From contig JACKAX010000022.1 of the NCBI GenBank assembly GCA_020634875.1, positions 1 through 58,419 on the forward strand: 58,419 bases of DNA, in the 5' to 3' direction. Each line of letters opens with the position of its first letter. Position 1 is the first letter of the stretch. This DNA comes from Anaerolineales bacterium (GTDB taxonomy: Bacteria > Chloroflexota > Anaerolineae > Anaerolineales > JABWBV01). Made by a program: the position numbers and the translations under genes. The notes below the pieces were generated by a model, which saw only the letters and a list, made by a program, of their open reading frames with translations, was not told where the DNA came from and ran no database searches. This document shows, in pieces, positions 54,559 through 58,419 of the stretch.

Positions 54559-55041
54559 TTACTTATCAAATGCACTGAAATCCCAACCCGTTAACGCCTG
54601 CCGGAGTTCTTCTTTGCTTCGCACGTTGAATTTTTGCTGGATATTGCGGATGTGAGCTTTGACGGTGTTGGGGGAAATGACCAGTTTGCCTGCAATATCC
54701 TGGTTGGTATGACCCAAGCAGGTGAGGGCGGCGACTTCTTGCTCGCGAGGAGAAAGGGCATTCCATTTCGCCAGCTTTTCATCGAGGTGTTCATATTCTT
54801 CGAGCGCGTGGGAGAGGAAGGCGTTGGCGATTTCTTCAGGGGAACGTTGTTCCTGCACGGCAATTTCACGAAGCGGCCCAGTGATGGCGCGGTGTTCAAG
54901 GTGAATGGTGTCCTCGTAGGATGCGCGTGGGGAGGGTTCCCTCTTTGGATCAAATATATTTCGGAGCCAGCGCCAAAAATTCATAGGTGTCAATCGGGAA
55001 GCATCCCTTATCCGTTTCAAAAGTGACAAATTCGGAGTCAT
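54559..55041 (-). CDS. LuxR-family transcriptional regulator (DNA-binding domain with helical N-terminus)
   Basis: A 160-residue protein. Residues 95-155 form a LuxR/NarL helix-turn-helix (LSPREQEVAALTCLGHTNQDIA, of which the SPREQEV and TNQDIA blocks are diagnostic, followed by NTVKAHIRNIQQKF). The N-terminal 90 residues are helical and charged, without a receiver or autoinducer domain. It probably binds DNA as a dimer; the signal is unknown. Starts at 55041 and 54984 are both possible; neither has a clear ribosome-binding site. A perfect palindrome just upstream may be its own operator. Confidence 0.82.
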   Translation of the reverse strand: MTPNLSLLKRIRDASRLTPMNFWRWLRNIFDPKREPSPRASYEDTIHLEHRAITGPLREIAVQEQRSPEEIANAFLSHALEEYEHLDEKLAKWNALSPREQEVAALTCLGHTNQDIAGKLVISPNTVKAHIRNIQQKFNVRSKEELRQALTGWDFSAFDK

Positions 55042-55048
55042 TGTATTG

Positions 55049-55067
55049 GAACTTAAGTTCTATTTTA
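55049..55067 (-). promoter_or_regulatory. GAACTTAAGTTC palindrome and -10 box of the LuxR-type gene
   Basis: The perfect palindrome GAACTTAAGTTC (55049-55060) directly follows a TAAAAT box (55067-55062 on the minus strand), covering the likely transcription start eight bases before the ATG at 55041. Confidence 0.45.
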
Positions 55068-55133
55068 TTACGGGTACGTTGCAGGATAATTTCAAGGAAT
55101 TGGGGGTATCATGCCTGGTGCGTGACCTTAACC

Positions 55134-55161
55134 TTGTATAGTTTGTCAAAATCGGTACAAT
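55134..55161 (+). promoter_or_regulatory. Promoter of the pyroglutamyl peptidase gene
   Basis: TTGTAT and TACAAT are 16 bases apart; the ATG at 55173 is only 11 bases past the -10, with GAAGG in between. Confidence 0.45.
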
Positions 55162-55172
55162 GAAGGTTCCCC

Positions 55173-55772
55173 ATGAAACTTCTCCTCACCGGCTTTGAAC
55201 CCTTCGGAAAAAATAATACCAACCCTACCCAGCATATTGTTGAAACCCTGGCCGCGCAGACGCCGTACCCCGGCGTAGAACTCATCACCTGCGTCCTCCC
55301 GGTAGAGTACCTCCGCGCTGAACAACAACTCCTAGCCTTAGTTCGCAAACACCGCCCGGATGTGATCCTGTCCCTGGGTCTTGCTGAAACCCGCGCGAAA
55401 ATCTGTCTCGAACGCGTCGCTCTCAACCTTGACGATACCTCGGCCCCTGACAACGCGGGCGAACTCCGCCAGGGTACCTCTATCTGCCCGGATGCTCCCA
55501 CCGCATACTTTTCCACCCACCCGCTCGATCAACTTAAAACGGCGCTAGACAACGCCGAAATCCCTGTCCAAATCTCCAACCATGCGGGCGCGTACCTGTG
55601 CAACCACATCTTTTACGTCGCCCGGCACGAAGTCGAGCCGCTCGGCATCCCATGCGGATTTATTCACACACCTCAGGCCAAAGAGTTCGCCCCCGAAGCT
55701 CAAAACGCGCTCCCCTTGGAAATGCTTGTACATGGCGTAGAAATCTGCATCCAAATGTTATCTGTAGCCTAG
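55173..55772 (+). CDS. pcp: Pyroglutamyl-peptidase I
   Basis: A cytoplasmic cysteine peptidase that removes N-terminal pyroglutamate from peptides. The 199-residue length is normal for the C15 family. It starts LLLTGFEPFGKNNTNPT as family members do, with catalytic Glu80 in KICLERVALN, Cys143 in NHAGAYLCNH and His165 in GFIHTP. The active site is complete. The following gene starts 27 bases after its stop and may be co-transcribed. Confidence 0.95.
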   Translation: MKLLLTGFEPFGKNNTNPTQHIVETLAAQTPYPGVELITCVLPVEYLRAEQQLLALVRKHRPDVILSLGLAETRAKICLERVALNLDDTSAPDNAGELRQGTSICPDAPTAYFSTHPLDQLKTALDNAEIPVQISNHAGAYLCNHIFYVARHEVEPLGIPCGFIHTPQAKEFAPEAQNALPLEMLVHGVEICIQMLSVA

Positions 55773-55799
55773 CCCCTTGTGGGTGTGTGATGTCTCCTC

Positions 55800-56522
55800 A
55801 TGCCCAAACCCCGCCTTATCGGCACCCTGTCCGAAAAATCGCTCCACGCGGCCCTCAAAGCCTACCTATCCCAACCCGGTGACCTGCTCGAAAGCACCCT
55901 GGACGGGTATGTGATTGACCTCCTGCGTGGGGAGCAGATCATCGAAGTGCAAACGGGCAACTTCTCGGCAATGAAGCGTAAGCTCGGCAAACTGTTGGGG
56001 GCGGGGCACGCGGTTCGGGTGGTGCATCCCCTTGCGGTCGGGAAATGGATTGTCAGGCAGTCCGAGAGCGGCGAGCTGATCGGGCGGCGTAAATCGCCCA
56101 AACAACGGCAACCCGTCGAAGTCTTTCGCCAGCTTGTGTATATTCCGCACATCCTCCCCCACCCCCATTTCACGCTCGAAATTCTCTTCACGCACCAGGA
56201 AGAAATCTGGCGGGACGACGGGCACGGCAGCTGGCGGCGCAAAGGCTGGAGCCTGTACGATCACCGCCTGCTGGAAGTCGTCGGGAATTTGACACTCGCC
56301 ACTCCCGAAGAGTTTCTCGCCCTGCTTCCCGACAATTTACCCGACCCGTTCACGAACCGCCAACTTGCCACCGCCCTAAACATTTCCCCCGGCCTAGCGG
56401 GAAAAATGACGTATACCCTCCGAGGCGCAGGGTGGCTGGCGGAAGTGGGGAAAAAGGGAAAGGCTAACCTGTTTTCAACACCCCCACATCTTTCGACTAC
56501 GCTGGACATCAATCATGTCTAG
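55800..56522 (+). CDS. PD-(D/E)XK-like protein with C-terminal winged helix
   Basis: A 240-residue protein. The N-terminal 100 residues have the outline of a restriction-endonuclease-like fold: a helix with Glu12, then VIDLLRGEQIIEVQTGNF with Asp40 and Glu49-x-Gln51, where active nucleases usually have Glu-x-Lys, then a basic helix (SAMKRKLGKLL). The C-terminal part (about 165-240) looks like a winged helix (FTNRQLATALNISPGLAGKM). It may be a DNA-binding or nicking protein of unknown function. There is no ribosome-binding site; it follows pcp by 27 bases. Confidence 0.6.
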   Translation: MPKPRLIGTLSEKSLHAALKAYLSQPGDLLESTLDGYVIDLLRGEQIIEVQTGNFSAMKRKLGKLLGAGHAVRVVHPLAVGKWIVRQSESGELIGRRKSPKQRQPVEVFRQLVYIPHILPHPHFTLEILFTHQEEIWRDDGHGSWRRKGWSLYDHRLLEVVGNLTLATPEEFLALLPDNLPDPFTNRQLATALNISPGLAGKMTYTLRGAGWLAEVGKKGKANLFSTPPHLSTTLDINHV

Positions 56523-56592
56523 TCACAGATAATTCCCCGCTCCGCTCAGGATGCTCCCGAATAACGCTGAACTCACCTAAATACTTCCCCCC

Positions 56593-56949
56593 ATGCCCGC
56601 CTTCATCCTCGTTTTCCTCCGCTTTTTCCGAGCCATTCGTGACGGGTTGAAAGAACCCGAATTTCGTGCTTTATTTTTTACCGTGTTGGCTGTGCTCGGT
56701 ATCGGCACGCTGTACTTCCATCAGGCAGAGGGGTGGTCGTGGGTGGATGCGCTGTATTTCACCGTGATTACGCTTACCACGGTGGGGTATGGCGACCTGC
56801 ATCCGACCACACCTGCCAGTAAAATTTTCACGGTATTTTTTATTTTTATTGGATTGGGGATCATCTCGACGTTTATCGTGTTACTGGCCGAACGAGCAAA
56901 TACCACTTCTCTTCTTCGCAAAAACGCGTCTAAAGACAAAACAGAATAA
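56593..56949 (+). CDS. Two-helix potassium channel (ion channel family)
   Basis: A 118-residue membrane protein with two transmembrane helices (about 25-42 and 76-98) flanking a pore helix and the selectivity filter TVGYGD at 63-68, which is diagnostic for K+ channels. It has no RCK or cyclic-nucleotide domain, only a short charged C-terminus. It should form a tetrameric channel in the cytoplasmic membrane. A TAAATA box nine bases before the ATG with no ribosome-binding site suggests a very short leader. Confidence 0.92.
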   Translation: MPAFILVFLRFFRAIRDGLKEPEFRALFFTVLAVLGIGTLYFHQAEGWSWVDALYFTVITLTTVGYGDLHPTTPASKIFTVFFIFIGLGIISTFIVLLAERANTTSLLRKNASKDKTE

Positions 56950-57007
56950 TTCGTAAAATTCGTGTATTTCGTAGCAAAAAAGCTTGCGCCTTCCAACCTC
57001 ATTCGCT

Positions 57008-57036
57008 TTGACATCCCCACGCCGATATGCCATAAT
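57008..57036 (+). promoter_or_regulatory. Promoter of the Ycf46-like gene, 8 bases before the ATG
   Basis: A perfect TTGACA (57008-57013), 17 bases, then CATAAT (57031-57036), and the ATG at 57045 eight bases later. With near-ideal -35, spacer and -10 this is the clearest leaderless promoter in the window. Confidence 0.75.
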
Positions 57037-57044
57037 CAGACGGT

Positions 57045-58419
57045 ATGAACCCTACCGACCGCGCAGATGAACTGAATATTTTGGTGCGTGCGCGCTATCC
57101 CATCCTCTATATTCTCTCCTGGGAAGAACGCCGCATTGAGAAGATTCTTGGCACGGTCGCCGAAGATCGCCGCAAAAAACTTTACGGATGGTCCATCACC
57201 GACGGCCTGACCCGGCTCGATGGGTACGACGTGACCCCATTCGATGCCGCCACCCGCAGCCCGGTGCGTGCTCTGGAAGCCATCGCCGCCTCCACCGAAT
57301 CCGCGCTGTTCGTCCTCAAAGATTTTCACCCCTACCTGGATGACCAACAACCCGTCGCCGAGCACCCGGTCATCGTTCGCAAACTGCGCGACCTCGCCAA
57401 CCAACTCAAAAACAGCCGCAAAAGCCTGATCATCCTCAGTCCTCTGCTACGCGTCCCCCCCGAACTCGAAAAAGACATCACCGTTCTCGACTACGCCCTC
57501 CCCACCGACGAGGAACTGCGTGAGTCGCTCAACCGCGTTCTGCGCTCCGCCAACGAAATCAGTGGCAAAAAGGTGCAACTGGACGACGAAACGCGCGAAA
57601 AAGTCCTCCATGCCGCGCAGGGCCTCACCTGCACCGAAGCGGAAAATGCCTTCGCTAAATCCCTGGTGATGAAAGGGGAACTCAATCTGGATGTCATCAT
57701 CGCCGAAAAAAAACAGATCATCCGCCGCTCCCAACTGCTCGAATACTTTCCCGCTGAAGAAGACCTGTCCAAAGTGGGCGGCATGGCCCTCCTCAAAGAA
57801 TGGCTCGCCAAACGAAACCTCGCCTTCAGTGAACGGGCGCGCAAATTCGGCCTACCCGAACCGAAAGGGTTGCTCCTGCTCGGCGTGCAAGGCGCGGGCA
57901 AAAGTCTGGTTGCCAAAGCCGTCGCCAGCGAGTGGAAACTGCCACTCCTCCGGCTCGATCTGGGGCGGATGTTCAGCCAGTTTGTCGGGTCGTCTGAGCA
58001 GAATATGCGGACGGTGTTGCGGTTGGCGGAGTCAATTTCCCCCGTTGTCCTATGGATTGATGAGGTGGAAAAGGGTCTCGCCGGTGTTTCCAGTTCCCAC
58101 CTCTCCGACGCGGGTACCGCGGCACGCGTGTTTGGCAGTTTCCTCACCTGGATGCAGGAAAAAACCGACCCTGTCTTCGTTCTCGCTACTGCCAACGACA
58201 TCTCCATTTTGCCTCCTGAAGCCCTGCGCAAAGGCCGGTTTGACGAAATCTTCTTCATTGACCTCCCCACCCTGGAGGAGCGCCGCGAAATTTTCGCCAT
58301 CCACCTCGCCAAGCGTGGGCGCGACGCCTTGAAATTCGATCTCAACCGCCTTGCGCTCGAAAGTGGGGGCTTTTCCGGGGCAGAGATCGAACAAGCGATC
58401 ATCTCCGCCCTTTACGACG
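57045..58419 (+). CDS. Ycf46-like AAA+ ATPase, C-terminus cut by window edge
   Basis: The frame is open from the ATG at 57045 to the end of the window (458 codons). The N-terminal 230 residues start RARYPILYILSWEERRIEKIL, as in cyanobacterial and plastid Ycf46 proteins, which have an inactive or divergent N-terminal ATPase-like domain. A canonical AAA+ module follows: Walker A GVQGAGKS (280-287), Walker B VLWIDEVEKG near 335-344, a sensor in VLATAND and the Arg-rich LRKGRFDEIFFIDLP block. Family members are about 500 residues, so only a short C-terminal part is missing. The function is not well established. The start is fixed by the adjacent promoter. Confidence 0.88.
   Translation, partial: MNPTDRADELNILVRARYPILYILSWEERRIEKILGTVAEDRRKKLYGWSITDGLTRLDGYDVTPFDAATRSPVRALEAIAASTESALFVLKDFHPYLDDQQPVAEHPVIVRKLRDLANQLKNSRKSLIILSPLLRVPPELEKDITVLDYALPTDEELRESLNRVLRSANEISGKKVQLDDETREKVLHAAQGLTCTEAENAFAKSLVMKGELNLDVIIAEKKQIIRRSQLLEYFPAEEDLSKVGGMALLKEWLAKRNLAFSERARKFGLPEPKGLLLLGVQGAGKSLVAKAVASEWKLPLLRLDLGRMFSQFVGSSEQNMRTVLRLAESISPVVLWIDEVEKGLAGVSSSHLSDAGTAARVFGSFLTWMQEKTDPVFVLATANDISILPPEALRKGRFDEIFFIDLPTLEERREIFAIHLAKRGRDALKFDLNRLALESGGFSGAEIEQAIISALYD

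Overview
The window looks like a chromosomal segment from a Chloroflexota bacterium, most likely Anaerolineae. This rests on the overall gene mix, on secreted proteins ending in Thr/Pro-rich tails with a terminal FLP(L/T) motif, on a tandem glycine riboswitch before gcvH and a fused gcvP, on a MaeB-type malic enzyme, and on a bacterial sigma-70 promoter style. No ribosomal RNA or other decisive marker is present, so the taxonomic call is inference. No insertion sequence, prophage or CRISPR array was seen.

Layout. 1-5 kb: a truncated Fic protein, a beta-class DNA methyltransferase, a PAS/HD-GYP c-di-GMP phosphodiesterase, a membrane-anchored FAM173-like methyltransferase and a TolB-like lipoprotein. 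5-10.6 kb: malic enzyme, a secreted bactofilin-repeat membrane protein, an ECF sigma/anti-sigma pair and PncC. 10.6-18.5 kb: two large secreted proteins (one a 14-repeat, Cys-paired propeller), a P-type Ca2+ ATPase, a TlpA thioredoxin and a small membrane protein. 18.5-24.1 kb: two VOC proteins, a DUF1992 protein, a serine esterase, a secreted FLP-tail protein, a SLATT-like membrane protein and a GT39 glycosyltransferase. 24.1-27.6 kb: a rearrangement scar holding fused remnants of the esterase and VOC genes, then an operon of a membrane protein, a winged-helix regulator and an ABC-2 exporter. 27.7-32.5 kb: M32 carboxypeptidase, APH-like kinase, a ClbS/DfsB-GNAT fusion, a broken rluE and YggX.

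The most striking region is 32.5-37.7 kb. A leftward five-gene cluster encodes two tandem paralogous esterases, a RimK-like ATP-grasp ligase, a circularly permuted ATP-grasp enzyme and a third conventional ATP-grasp enzyme, preceded by a near-consensus promoter. It looks like a small pathway that builds a peptide- or amide-linked compound or protein tag, product unknown.

37.9-50.7 kb is mostly core metabolism: two DUF4870-like membrane proteins, the glycine riboswitch with gcvH and gcvP (no gcvT), NADP-isocitrate dehydrogenase, succinate dehydrogenase sdhCDAB, a receiver-adenylate cyclase and tRNA-Arg(CCT). 50.8-58.4 kb holds a 43-residue membrane protein, a receiver protein coupled to uvrC, an unknown gene pair that includes a degenerate Rad51-like protein, a LuxR-type regulator, pyroglutamyl peptidase, a PD-(D/E)XK-like protein, a potassium channel and a truncated Ycf46-like AAA+ ATPase.

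Two patterns cut across genes. Many first-in-operon genes have a TATAAT-like box only 6-9 bases before the ATG and no Shine-Dalgarno sequence, suggesting leaderless transcripts. Several intergenic gaps hold inverted repeats built from short repeated phrases.
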